In this document: positions 9,986-22,309 of the stretch, in pieces
Position numbering within the stretch: position 1 is the stretch's first letter
Layout of the letters: every line of letters starts with the position of its first letter
The notes under the pieces: generated by a model
Database searches by the model: none
What the model was told of the DNA's origin: nothing
The model's input: the letters and a program-made list of their open reading frames with translations, nothing else
Assembly: GCF_030272615.1 (NCBI RefSeq)
Contig: NW_026728909.1
Location: 248,001-312,000, forward strand
DNA from: Cryptomeria japonica
Taxonomy: Eukaryota > Streptophyta > Pinopsida > Cupressales > Cupressaceae
DNA: 64,000 nt
Direction of reading: 5' to 3'
Position numbers and translations under genes: made by a program

Positions 9986-11513
9986 TATTCAGATAATAGC
10001 TGTAATATTAAAGACAACCAAGTTTCACAACAAATCAAACCAACAAAACATAAATAGCCATATGATATGGGAAAAAAAGGATGTTGGATTTAGTTTCATT
10101 GAACTTTAACTCTAAAGTAGCCAAATAAATATATAAGGACTTCCTAAAGTTTATTTTTTTATTTATTTTTGTAGCCCCCACCAATATTGTATAATAGACA
10201 AATTAGATATGGGACTGAGCATTAAGACTTCTATTTGAAGACCAACCCTAGATAACACCCTTGGCCCTTCAACTATTAATAAATAATTTAGAGCCAACTA
10301 CCTTAAGAATAAATATATAACGGGGTGAAGGACTCCCTTGTAAGATAAAATAGGACAAGAATGAAATATTGAAAAAAGAATTTAATATGATCTAACAAAT
10401 ATATTTTTCAAATTACCAATATAAACCTGTAAATTGGGAAAGAAATCTAGACTCCTAAAGAGGAATTGCTTATCTACAAAGAGAAAATATTCTCAAGGAG
10501 TTTCAAGCCTTTTGCAAATAGGGAAGGGTTGCAAAGAAGATGTAAGGGAGTTTAGATTACTTTCTTAGAATTTCTTAGTCATAGTTAAAATTTTATGTAT
10601 GATTACTTATTTTTAATCTCATTGTTTGAAACTAAGTATATACAAAGAAAAAAAATCCTAAAATAATCATAAAAAAAATCTCTGACTAGAAAATTTTAAA
10701 TATTTAGAAAATATAGTTGTCCTTTTAGATTTGCAAATTTCTAAAAAAAACTTGTTCCCCTAGACCTAATCGACATTTCAAGATATTCTTATTTCACTAT
10801 TGATAATAATTTAGTCTATTTTTTTAAATCATAAGTTCATATTCCACTACTTATTTAACATTTTTATTTGAAAGCAAATAATACCTATTTAAAAATTAAA
10901 CCAATTTTTTGAAATTATTATAATATTAGTTACAAAAGTCAATTAAAATGTATATTTTTCAAATATTAAATTTTAAACTATTGATATGTTGAGTATTAAT
11001 TAATAAGTTGTAATCTCACTTTTAATTATCGACAAACTTGAAAAATTTATAAATACATTAATAAACATAAAATTTTAAAAATAGATTGAGAAACATTCAT
11101 AAGAAAACAAAGTATATAATTTAGAAAAATGGATCAATCAAACAAAATATCAAGTTTAACCAAAAGAAATTGTAAGCTTTTCCAATTTGATTCTATGAAC
11201 TTAACATCTTCTTCAAATAATTTTTCTACAGTTTTTTGTTTGAACATTATTTATTAATAAATTGTATTCTCACTTTTAATTACTAATAAACTTAAATAAA
11301 TTTATAAATACATTAATAAGAATAAATTTAAAAAATAGATTTAAAAACACTTATAAGAAAACAAAATATATAATTTTTAAAAAGTGGGTCAATCAAACAA
11401 AATATCAAGTTTAAGCAAAAGAAATTCTATGAAGTTAAAATCTTTATCAAGATAATTTTACATCTTCCGATTTGATTCTTAGGCTACCTTGGCTTTTCAA
11501 GTCACTGAAATAG
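9986..11513. repeat. AT-rich spacer between divergent genes with ~220-bp direct repeat
   Basis: No gene is seen. The tract between the two divergent promoters is very AT-rich. It contains an imperfect direct repeat, about 10991-11220 and 11247-11460. Both copies share CTCACTTTTAATTA, TTTATAAATACATTAATAA and TCAATCAAACAAAATATCAA in the same order. The left part (9990-10980) shows no recognisable element. Confidence 0.65.
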
Positions 11514-12103
11514 TTAGGATCAAAAACTGGCCAGCTGTTACCTAGAGTCATTTCATGTATTCAATGCAGGTTTGAGTTCTGATAAACCAGGGCTCTCGTA
11601 GCATCCACGGCTTCTCAGCCGGGTCCATGCTAGTTTGCTTCCTTCTGAAGTTATTACGGTCGGAAACTGGGCAGCGGTTACCTGAAGTCAAGTCATGCAC
11701 TAAATGCAACCTGAAGTCAAGTCATGCACTAAATGTAAGTTTGAATTCTAATAACAAGGGCTTTCGTACGATGCATTGACAATTCTATGAATACAATACA
11801 TGTTACACATTTTATGCATATAATACATGTTGCATATACATATAACTGCATCTTAGAATCTTATTCATACAATGCATGTTACACATCCTATGCATATAAT
11901 GCATTTTACATAGACATATAACTACATGCAGATGCATCGTAGAAGCTGGATAGAGGGTGCCCTCGTACGTCACACTACTGCTCAGACTGAGTCCATGCTT
12001 CCTTCGTGTCTGCCCGGGAGATCTTTTCCTATATAAATGATGAATCCTTCTTCATATACTCAATCTATCCATCTTCATTCGACCGTTCAATACAGACGGT
12101 ATA
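11514..12103 (+). promoter_or_regulatory. Gene A promoter with duplicated upstream modules
   Basis: A TATA box (TATATAAAT) lies at 12030-12038, 66 bp before the ATG. Upstream, the module present once at gene B occurs twice: a diverged copy at about 11520-11650 and a second copy from about 11655. Inside the second copy a 29-bp segment is directly duplicated (11680-11708, 11709-11737), each carrying AAGTCAAGTCA, the complement of a W-box core. A ~76-bp segment is also duplicated (about 11785-11857 and 11859-11943). TACGTCA at 11966-11972 contains an as-1/TGACG core on the other strand. In this unit the first ~76-bp copy lacks 10 bp after 11852. Confidence 0.72.
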
Positions 12104-12887
12104 ATGGCAACAGTATCAGATCTTGTGCTTATTCTTGTGGCTGGACTGGCTATATATCTTCAGATGCAAGGTAAGCTGTATTGGTAACATAAGAGTTTTA
12201 GATTGAATACACTATATATCCGAGGTTCACAATAATAATATGCGTGTGTTTTTTGTTGCAGAGGCGGCAGCAGTTAAGTTTGAGATAACGAACCAGTGCA
12301 GGTACACGGTTTGGGCGGCAGGATTACCCGGCGGAGGGCAGCAGCTCGACCAGGGTAAGACATGGACCGTCGATGTGCCGGCAGGGACAAAGGGAGCAAG
12401 ATTCTGGGGCCGAACCGGCTGCTCTTTTGATGCGAGCGACCGAGGAACCTGTCAAACCGGTGACTGCAACGGCCAATTGAGCTGCCAGGTCTCGGGAGGC
12501 ATTCCCACCACGCTGGCTGAGTACACCCTCAATGGAGATGGCAACAAGGACTTCTACGACGTCTCCCTGGTGGACGAATTCAACGGTCCTCTCTCCATCA
12601 ATCCTACAAACGGACAGTGCACTGCCCCTGCATGCAAAGCCGACGTCAATGCTGTTTGCCCTGCTGAGTTGAAGGTGAATGGCGGATGCAATAGTGCCTG
12701 CACTGTCTTTCAAACTGACCAGTATTGCTACAGAGGTGCCTATGTCGACAACTGCCCTGCCACAAACTACTCGATGATCTTCAAGAACCAGTGCCCTCAG
12801 GCCTACAGTTATGCCAAGGATGATACTTCCAGCACTTTCACCTGCCCTTCTGGAACCACTGACTACAGTATTGTATTCTGTCCCTAA
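12104..12887 (+). CDS. Thaumatin-like (PR-5) protein, gene A copy 1, Cys179 lost
   Basis: Exon 1 is 12104-12170, the intron 12171-12261 (GTAAG...TTGCAG, 91 bp) and exon 2 12262-12887 (TAA), giving 230 residues. The start is fixed by homology to gene B exon 1 and by the TATA box. The signal peptide has the core [13 protein letters not shown] and likely cleavage after A-A-A (24-26). Over exon 2 the protein is about 91 percent identical to B. Only 15 cysteines remain: QYCC is QYCY, a TGC-to-TAC change at residue 179. By the thaumatin disulfide pattern Cys187 loses its partner. G36R, G128E and V131G also depart from conserved positions. The frame is intact, so it may make an altered protein. AATAAA is at 13060-13065, and the 3' flank is homologous to B up to about 13125. 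Confidence 0.9.
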
Positions 12888-13129
12888 ATCTATATAGGAG
12901 TATGCTCATCTACATCCTAATAATCAGCTATGAGTGTATCACCTCCGTATTTAGTATCTGATATATGGTGGCATAAACTATCACTCGGTAGTCATATAAA
13001 TAAGCCATCATTTGTTGTAAGGCGTTAGATGCAATTTTGAAGTATCACAGTTTACTATAAATAAAAGTCCAATATTCTAATGGGCAATTTGAAATAGGTA
13101 ATTCATATGCAATATCTTTTTATAAATGT

Positions 13130-14390
13130 CTTTTATTATTTTAGTAGGGAAGGGGTCCTAAACCCTTACAAAAAAAACAAATAAACTAGAGAGCAACGAC
13201 ACAATCGCTGGCATCGGATAGCCAACACCCCAGAAAGCATAGAAACAACTCTCAAAAGTAATAAAACACTAACAATACCCACATAACTAAACATAATAAC
13301 CCTCTCCAACTTCCTACTATCCATAATACAACTACTAGCATATAACTAAAAAGAGTTCATAATAGTATCAGAGTACTTAATCCACATGAAAACACCCAAC
13401 ATAAGGCATGCAGGCCTGTTTAGATAAAAGTCCATGTTAAAACTAATACTATCATCTTTTGAAATCAACCCAGACCAAAAAAAAGCACCAACCCAATAGC
13501 ATCCTACTCATCCTTGATGACGTTCCATTCCCGCACAAGACACTACATCAGTTCCTTCTAGATCTTAGGTTACAACATGTCCTCTTTCTGCTCCTCTTGC
13601 AGGTTGACATCCTTCATCTTTTTTGCTTTTTTCTTCATCTTTCTCTATCTCAAGACAAACCCCATAACGACATTCTGCATAATTCATCAGTAATAGCACA
13701 TAGGGAATTCAAGGCCTCTCCCATTAGCTGATGTCCTTGCCTATATTCGTCCATCTTCGCTTTAAGGTTCATGACCTTAACTTGTAGGTTAATTATCTAG
13801 TTTTGCTATTATTTGATGCTAAAATTCTCCTCCTCGGTAGGAGAGTCCTGAGAACAGGGCACCATTTCCACATCCTAAAAAAGTATTTTGAAGCAAGGAT
13901 TTTTGTTTTGAATCAACCTTGTCCTCTAGAGAATCACTTAAACCCTTTGAATCCTCCTTACTGTCCTCCCCTTGTTCCTCCCCTTCCACCTGAAATTCCT
14001 CATCCTCCCCCCCTCCTCACTAGAGCTCCTGAGTTGTCATCATCATCAAGGGTAAAAGCCTTTGCCGGTTCAGGGGAAACATCTTCGGTTTCAATTTGTT
14101 TTTCTTGTCTTTGGCGAGCAGATGAGCCGACCTTCTTTCACCAAAGTGACCCTCCTATTTCTCCTTTTCATGCAGGTTATCTTTCACCTAATCTCATAGT
14201 TCTTACAAGATGAAAAATCAGACACCAATAATATCTATAGGTCCATTGCTATTGTATCCCATCCGTCGTATGATCAGGAATCATTAACCATATTGTTGTG
14301 TTGGTATGGCCACCTCTAGAGTAGCAGCTCTGACCTCTTCCTCATCCTTGTATAGCCAACTAAGGATGTCTTTCCCTTATGATTCATTTG
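13130..14390 (-). pseudogene. Decayed minus-strand coding-like tract, unit 2
   Basis: Copy of 806-2066 with the same stops and the same seven-C run. I saw no private change. It begins where homology between the gene A and gene B 3' flanks ends. Confidence 0.4.
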
Positions 14391-17114
14391 CTAGTGTGCC
14401 CAATTGGATAAATTTTCCATCAAACTTGGTGATGGGTTGTGTTGATTGATGTGTCGATGCAGAAGGTTGTCCATGAGATTTTGGTGATGTTGGTAATTTT
14501 GATAGACACATGGGTTCAAAATAGTATTCTCCCATGCCTTGATCTTTGATTTCAACTTTTGTTTGAAGTCCATGGATAAAGACTTGATTTTTTCTTGATG
14601 ATGATCTAATGCTAAGGAAGCTGGAGCTTTCCTATTGTGTGGAACTAGGCTGTCTTGAGCTGTCCCCATAGCATTGCAATGTTGAAAAGGATTATTATCG
14701 GTAGATATGGAGATTTCCTGTCCATTATATGGGAATTTGACACACTGATGGTATGTTGAAGGCACTACTTGCATTTCATGTATCCAAGGATGACCCAATA
14801 GAATATTGTATGTTAAGTCTATGTCTAAGACTTGGCACATAGTGTCCCTTTGTATCAGTCCTACCTAAATAGGTAGTATCACTGTTCCTTTAGATGACTT
14901 GTCTTCATCATCATAGGCCTTGATGGTGATCTTTTTGTTTGGATCAATAGACTTCTCAAAGAAGCCTAATGCACGGATAAGCTTTAAAGCACATATATTG
15001 AGACCAACTCCTCCATCTATTAATACTCTTTTAACTCGATGTTTGTAGACTAAGACTTTGATATGAAGGGGAGTGTTATGTGGATGACTCAAAGAGACAT
15101 TATCATGTTGGAAAAGGTGAGTTTATGAGGCCCTGTCATATGAGCCACCATGGCTTGGAATTTTATCAATGTCCAGATCTTGAGGAATGTTTGTTTCAAC
15201 CAATGCTTGTTCTAAGATATCCTTATCTTTTGGTGAGAACTTGAGCAACTCGAGTATAGATATTTGAGCAGGAGTTCTCTGTAGTTGATAAACCAAATCA
15301 TATTGAGTATTGGGAATAGTGGTGGATGTTGATGTATGCCCTTTCAAGACGCATTTTTGAGCTTTGGTTGTCACATTGATTGATGCATGGTCTTGTTTGT
15401 CCTTGATTTTTATGACATTTATTTGGTTATCATCTATCAATATGTGATTGATGGTGTTGTTGTACAGGTGATTTATACAAGCTCCTCTTGTATCATTTGA
15501 TGATGGAGCTCCTCCCTTCTTGTAATTTGGAAGAGGATTTTTAAAAGCATCGTGGTCACCGTTTGTTTTGAGACCATCAACCATTAAATCACCTCTATTG
15601 ATCATATCCTGAACAATATTCTTAAGCCTCATGAAATCATTTGTGTGATGTCCTTTGTTTCGATGAAAATCACAAAAATACGAATCATTCCACCAAGGTG
15701 GTTTGACCTGGGGTTCAAAGTTGTTTATGGTCAGTAATGTGATAATTTTGTTCGCCAGGAGTTCTCGAAATGTCAATTCTAAGGTTTTCCCTAATGGTGT
15801 GTAGATGTGTCTATTTGGGAAAGTGTTGGTGTTACCTCTTTGGTTTGTATTATTCCCTCAGTTAGCCTTGTTTATTGTTGTTGCCTTGGGTATTGTTATT
15901 GGTATTTGAAATTGAAGGTCCTTGATTGGTATTTTGTGGATAAGTGTTAGTGCCTTGATTAACACCCTTTTGATTTTTGTTAGATTGTGGATTACCTCAT
16001 AAAGCTAATACTGGTTGTTTGGACTTCATATCATTAGCATCAGCTCCTCCATCATTAACAATGTTTTTGTTTCTTGTCCAAAATCTTGATTTGTCTAAAG
16101 TGTTGTTGTTATTTTTATTGTTAAAGGAGTGAGTGTTGGATGAGTTAATTCCTTCCTTAAATAACTTCAATGTTCCTTTCTTGATGTAGGCTTCCTCTAC
16201 TTGGATTCCATTTTCTATCAACTTGGTAAAAGCTGGTATGCATTGGAGCTTGAGTTGATAACACATCTCACTATTTAGATTGTCAATAAAGATCTCCATC
16301 TTTTCCTTTTCAGGCATGTCTCGAGGATATCTCGAAACCATACGTCTCCAACACTGAAGAAACACCATGAATGTTTCATTGCTTTTTTGTTTGGTGTTGC
16401 ATACATCCAACATGGTGATTGCATCCTAAATATTATAGGAGTATTTTGTGATAAATTTGTTTACAAACTCATCAAATGATCTGATGGGAAGTGTAAGTTT
16501 AGACAACCACTCCATTGTTTTCCCTCCCAAACTTCTTGGGAATAGTCTCATTAAGAATCATCGTGAGAAAACTCTAGGCTTATGGTACAAAATTCCCGAA
16601 CATGATTGCGAGGATCACTTTTAGCATCGTATTTGTCGTACTTTCGCATATCTGAATTTGGGGGAAAAGGTATCATGTTTAATCTCCTGTCAAAGGAGTA
16701 AGGACAGATTTCATCCAAGGAGTATCGCATTGTGGTCCCTTGTTGCATGTTCTACATTTGCCTTTGCAGCATTTGGATTTGTTGTGTAAGAGTGACCATG
16801 GGTGCATTTGTATGTCGAGGGAAACCTTCCCCCTTTCATTAAGATTATCCTGAGGTCGGCCATGGTTGTGTTCGGGGGTGTTATTTTGTTCATGCATGAT
16901 TTATGGGCCATGTGTTTCTTCTTCTATTTTTTGGTCTTGATAGGCATAATTTCTAGACCTTGTTCTAAAAATTCTTTCAGCGACATTCCTTAAGTTTTCG
17001 GTATTAAAATCTTTAGGAAGTGTAACCCCTTTTCTAGTTAGCATGAGCATATATTTTTCCTCGTTTGCTTCAATAAGTCTTTCCATGAGCCTTTGGAATG
17101 AGGGGTTTTCTTGA
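14391..17114 (-). pseudogene. Ty3/gypsy gag-protease remnant, unit 2
   Basis: Copy of 2067-4790: protease piece 14391-15092, nucleocapsid-like piece 15123-15776, gag core pieces 15997-17086. All inactivating breaks are shared with unit 1. Base 15613 is A, giving Val instead of Gly at residue 54 of the nucleocapsid-like stretch. Base 17027 is C instead of T. Both states are shared with unit 3. Confidence 0.8.
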
Positions 17115-17357
17115 CATTCTTGGAGTTGTCATTCCTAAGTCACTTTGCTCAATGATTTGAGAGAAAAGACATTGACTTGAGGGATCATGTTAGATAGAGA
17201 ACAATGGAACATCCCTTGGGAAGTTGAGCTATTCAATATAGCTCCATAACTTGCACCAAGAGTCCCATTGGTGTGTGGATCTTTTGGAACCTTAATTTTA
17301 CGTTTCTGTACACCACATTTCCTGCACACATTTGTGGCGCCCACCATGGGGCCGAAC
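17115..17357 (+). repeat. Inverted LTR-end/primer-binding-site segment, unit 2
   Basis: Copy of 4791-5033, facing the arm at 18565-18810. The primer-binding-site start TGGCGCCCACC is at 17335. Confidence 0.73.
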
Positions 17358-17416
17358 CCCATTAATCTTATCATTTTTTTTGTAGGAGCAATATTGCAAG
17401 CACGTGGGAAAGCTGG

Positions 17417-18564
17417 TTTAGCACATTGGGACCTTTCTTTAGTGCGTAGAAACATTAGTTAGTGCTTCTAGTATACTATTTAGTGAAGACCTCTCCACTA
17501 GCACATTTAGACTTTTTGTTAGCACCTGATATTCTGGTTGTATTCTATATCATCATAACGCATTCGACAAACATAGTAGAACATTCGGTAACCATCTTAG
17601 CGCATAGAAGTCATTTTGTAGCACATTTTCATGTTTTTGTAGTGCATCTGCACGTTTCTGTAGCTCACCTGTGCAATAGTCTAATGCATAGCTCTAACAA
17701 AGGAAAACGCAAAACTGTAATCGAAGAAAGAAAATTTTAGGCTTGTGAAGCCCACCCTCAGAATTTGATTATTTTGCTAACTGATTTTGTTCAGGTTCAA
17801 ACCTTTTTCTGCAGGAGCAATAGGAGTTAGTTTAAGTTTTTCTTTTCTTTCTTTCAAAAGTTAGTTAAAAAGAACTCACCCTCTTTTTTATTGCAAAAGC
17901 TTAAAATAAACCTCATAAGTTCTTTGGGATGTTTAAAATGAACTTCATACTTTCCTTTGGTATTTAAAACAAAACTTCATCTTTTTCTTATTGCATGGGT
18001 AAAAAGAACAACAAAGAAAAAAATTTCATTCTTCCAAGTTAGGAAAACACTTCGTTCGGGTTTTAAAAGAACAACAAATTTACTTTTCAATCAACAAAGG
18101 TAAAAAGAAATTCACCTTCCTTTGGTGCCTAAAAGGATTCATTTTAATTTATTGCAAAAGTAAAAGAAACTCATCTTTATTTTGTGCAAGGAAAAAGGGA
18201 AAGTTCTCACTTATCAACTTTAATTTTGTTGACCAAAATCACGATTTCTTTTGTTGACCAGGATTTCCAATTTTTTGATAGAAAATCATTGCTATAAAAG
18301 GTTAAAAAGAACACCATACTTTTTGGAGCAAAATCTCCAAACAGAAGTTAGCAAATCATTTCTTTGAAAGGTTAAAAAGAACACTTGAGTGCCTTGTCTC
18401 GAAAGTGGAAAGTATATGCTCTCCCCTTAATTGGGTGACCAAAATGCCAAACCACTCTTTCATGCTTTCTTCATTTCAAGCAGTTAAATCGTTTAGCAAG
18501 CCTGTCATCCCGAGTTTCTCTTAGAGTGCCATTTAAATGGTCGGTGAGAAGGGAATGACCTAAT
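17417..18564. mobile_element. Retroelement leader with 21-bp repeat, unit 2
   Basis: The 21-bp degenerate repeat spans 17417-17701, with the regular units from 17555. The TAAAARGAAC-motif leader follows to 18564. Base 18491 is G (A in units 1 and 4). Confidence 0.65.
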
Positions 18565-20019
18565 TTCGAGCCCCATGGTGGGTGCCAGAAATGTTTGTGG
18601 GAAATGCAGTGGTGTACAAAAACATAAAATTCAGGTTCCAAAAGATCCACACACCAATGGGACTCTTGGTGCAAGTTATGAAGCTATATTGAATAGCTCA
18701 ACTTCCCAAGGGATGTTCCATTGTTCTCTATCTCACAGGATCCCTCAAGTCAATGTCTTTTCTCTCAAATCACGGAGCAAAGTGACTTAGGAATAACAAC
18801 TCCAAGAATGGGTGATGTTTGATTAATTTACCATGATTTCATTCCTAGATATGTATGATATTGAATCTATGATGATTTTAAACTAGTATGAATTTTATGT
18901 TATGATAAAGATTAGCAATCCTCTCCTAACAATATATACTAGTCTAACATGGATATGCTATGATATTTAAAATTACTTCTAAAATGCTATTAAGATGATT
19001 TTATCAAAGAGAGGCTAAATGCTCAGTAAAATGACTATAGATTACATGCATGAAACTTGGATATCTCAAAATGAGAGAATGAGAGCTCTATTTATAGGGA
19101 AAATAGGGAAATGGATGGTCAAGATTGGATAATCTTAACAAGGGCCAGGATTGAAAGTTATCAATCCATGTTTACAATTCTCACCAATGAAATGGTGACA
19201 ATTGTCAACAAGAGGTTGCTTGAGAGGAGATGAAATAATAATTAAATGCTTGAGAAGACATGATGGTTACCTTAGGAGCTAAGGGTTAATGTTAGGTTAG
19301 GGTTATCCATTGGATAAAGCTTTTACCCAAGCAGTAAACTCTTGTGCAAGGGTTAAAGGGATAACCAAAGTTAAAGCCATGAATGTTTTATGAGACCCTT
19401 GGGTTAGATGAGGGTTGAGTTAGAGAGAAAGTCTCTAGCCATGAAAGAAGGTTGAGTTAACCATTAATGGTTATGAAGACTTTGAGGGTTAACTTGTTGA
19501 GGACATAAAGCCTTTAATAGTTATTGAAGACTTTGAGGGTTTGAGAAGTGACTTCCCTTTTCTTAGGGATGTGACAATAATTAGGAGATGGATTAGGCTA
19601 AATTAGAATTGATTAGAATAATCTAGAAGGGGTTTAGGGAGGCAAGTGGGAGATGTAGGAAAATGGAAGTGGAGGAAAAAGGAATTTAATTAAAATAAAA
19701 CTACTTTATTTCAATCAAATAGATGCAACTTGCATAAATACAAGTGAGGGATTTAAATAAATAAATTAGAATTATTTATTTGCAAGGATTAATTTAATTA
19801 AATGTAAGTTTAATTAAAAGGGGAGAAGGGGGAATTTAATTAAATAAAGTAATTTATTTAATCAAAGGCTAGAAAAGGCTTAGGTGAACTTAATTAAATA
19901 AATTGAGTAATTCATTTAATCAAATAGATGAATATAAAGAATTTAATTAAATAGAAGAATGAGATTAAAATAAATATTAAATATTCATTTAGGAAAGTGG
20001 TCAGATTTATACGTCTACA
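18565..20019 (-). mobile_element. LTR with primer-binding site, unit 2
   Basis: LTR 20019-18592 on the minus strand, primer-binding site 18587-18565, TATA-like box 19088-19097. It matches unit 1 as far as I can see. Confidence 0.73.
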
Positions 20020-21034
20020 ATAATTACTATCATATCACCAATAATGTGATAAAGGCAATTTGTATGTAATATATAGTTACGGAAAAATTTCTCCCATCTT
20101 ATTATTATAGTTTAAAAATTTTAAATATGTGTATATCCATGCAAATTTATTAGAATCCACTATTATGGATTGAGTTGATACAATATGTATTGGAAAGTAG
20201 ATTAGTTTTGTGTTGAGTATATTTATTTATTAATTCTTACTCTATCTTATTAGCACCATATGTCCTTGTCACATCAAAGAGTGACATATCTTACTACAAA
20301 CATAAAATAAATACATAATGAATACATATTTCAAAATTAGAAATATATAACAACTTTCAACTAAAAAATATAAAATTAATTTCAAGTAAAATGAAATAAT
20401 CTTTCCAAATAAAATAACTCATAACATTTAAATAAAAATAAGAACAAGAAAAAAAAAATGTCAAGTAATATAATTTTAATTATTGTAAAGTAATTTGGCT
20501 CATGGGTTCCTTTCCCTATTGAGGTGGTTGGAGATAGGGTGAAGAACTGATAGTGCTAAGTGCAAAAGTGTGTGGACTTCTTAAAGGCCTCCATTAATGT
20601 AGTGAGTCTAGATCATGTCAACTCGTCCTTTGCATTCACAAACAACCAAAAACCTAATCAAGATATTCCAAAAGGTAATAATGTGAAAATTGAAACTTAG
20701 TTTCTCTAGTATGTTTAGTTTGAATGTAAAGCTGATAAGAGATATTGGATGTAGCTACTATGTAGGATTTTGTCTACGTAAGTAAGAGTAGAGATGCATT
20801 CTGGCCCTATTTTAGATTTGTTATTTAATTGAAAAATTTTCAATTTTTAATATATATGGAATGCAACACCCAAAAGTAGCTAGTTTACAAAAAAATCAAT
20901 TGTGACTCAAAATTTTATTTGATGAATGTAAATAATCTATATTTTAAAATTAAGATTTATAATTCAAAACAAGTAAATATCTGTACTATTTGAATATATA
21001 TATATATTTAATATATTAGAACTTAAAATGTTAA
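20020..21034. other. AT-rich spacer, unit 2, no gene seen
   Basis: Copy of 7696-8710. Nothing coding was recognised on either strand. Confidence 0.55.
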
Positions 21035-21277
21035 AAAGATAACTGCATATGGATTAGCTTTTCCTCATTACCCATTAAAATACCGATGGAATTTTATTTA
21101 CAATAAACTGTGATACTTGGAAACTGGCATGTATACCTTACACCAACCGATGGCTTATTTACATGACTCTACCAAATGATAGTTTATGCCACCATATATC
21201 AGATACTAAATACACGGGTGATAAGATCATAGCTGATTATTTGGAGGTTATAATGACTATGATGATCCTATATATAT

Positions 21278-22072
21278 CTAGGGACAGAATACAATACTAT
21301 AGTCGGTGGTACCAGAGGGGCAGGTGAAAGTGCTGGAAGAATCGTCCTTAGCATAACTGTATGCCTGTGGGCACTGGTTCTTGAACATCATCGAGTAGTT
21401 TGTGGCGGGGCAGTTCTTGACATAGGAACCTCTGCAGCAATACTGGTCAGTTTGAAAGACAGTACAGGCACTATTGCATCCACCATTCACCTTCAATTCA
21501 GCAGGGCAAGCAGCATTCACGTCGGCTTTGCATGCAGGGGCAGTGCACTGTCCATTTGTAGGATTGATGGAGAGAGGAACGTTGAAGCCGTCAACCAGGG
21601 AGACATCGTAGAAGTCCTGGTTGCCATCTCCATTTAGGGTGTACTCGACCAGCGTGGTCGGAACGCCCCCCGAGACTTGGCAGCTCAGTTGGCCGTTGCA
21701 GTCACCAGTTTGACAGGTTCCTCGGCCGCTCGCATCGAAAGAACAGCCAGTTCGGCCCCAGAATCTTGCCGCCTTTGTCCCTGCCGGCACATCGACGGTC
21801 CATGTCTGACCTTGGTCAAGCTGCTGCCCTCCTCCTGGTAGTCCTGCCGCCCAAACTGTGTACCCGCACTGGTTTCGTATATCAAACTTAACTGCCCACG
21901 CCTCTGCAACAAAACATACACACACAAAAATTATCGTAAGGCCTAGAGAGATGTATATACCATTCAACAACCTACAACACGTATTATTTTACCAACACAT
22001 CTTACGTTGCATATGTAAAGATATGGCCAGTCCAGCCACAAGAACAAGCGCAAGATCTGATACCATCGCCAT
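21278..22072 (-). CDS. Thaumatin-like (PR-5) protein, gene B copy 2
   Basis: Exon 1 22072-22006, intron 22005-21904, exon 2 21903-21278. The 230-residue product has 16 cysteines and Val39, the majority state. The Asn-Gln-Cys-Gly-Tyr-Thr-Val-Trp opening of the mature protein and the DGFNVP motif are intact. The minus-strand AATAAA is at 21098-21093. It is a plausible functional secreted PR-5 protein, identical in sequence to copies 3 to 5. Confidence 0.94.
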
Positions 22073-22309
22073 TATACCGTCTGAATTGAACGATTGAATG
22101 AAGATAGATAGATTGGGTATATGAGGAGGGATTATTCATTTATATAGAAAAAGATCGCTCCGCCGGTCATGAAGGAAGCAACAGAGGAAGGACCCGGCAT
22201 GAGAAGGCTAGTATCGTACGCATTCCGGTTACAGAATTCAAGCTTGCATTTATAACATGACTTGACTTCAGGTAAGAGCTGCCCAGTTTCCAACCGTAAG
22301 GGTCATCAA
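22073..22309 (-). promoter_or_regulatory. Gene B promoter, unit 2
   Basis: TATA box on the minus strand at 22146-22138; W-box-containing TGACTTGACTT at 22258-22268. No difference from unit 1 was noticed. Confidence 0.68.

Noticed and set aside
12240-12261. ATG inside the gene A intron in frame with exon 2
   Set aside because: It would give a very short, poor signal peptide. The upstream exon 1 is conserved with gene B and gives a proper one.
12324-12713. 129-residue open frame on the minus strand opposite gene A exon 2, with similar ones in each copy
   Set aside because: It is the antisense shadow of a GC-rich conserved exon and resembles no known protein.
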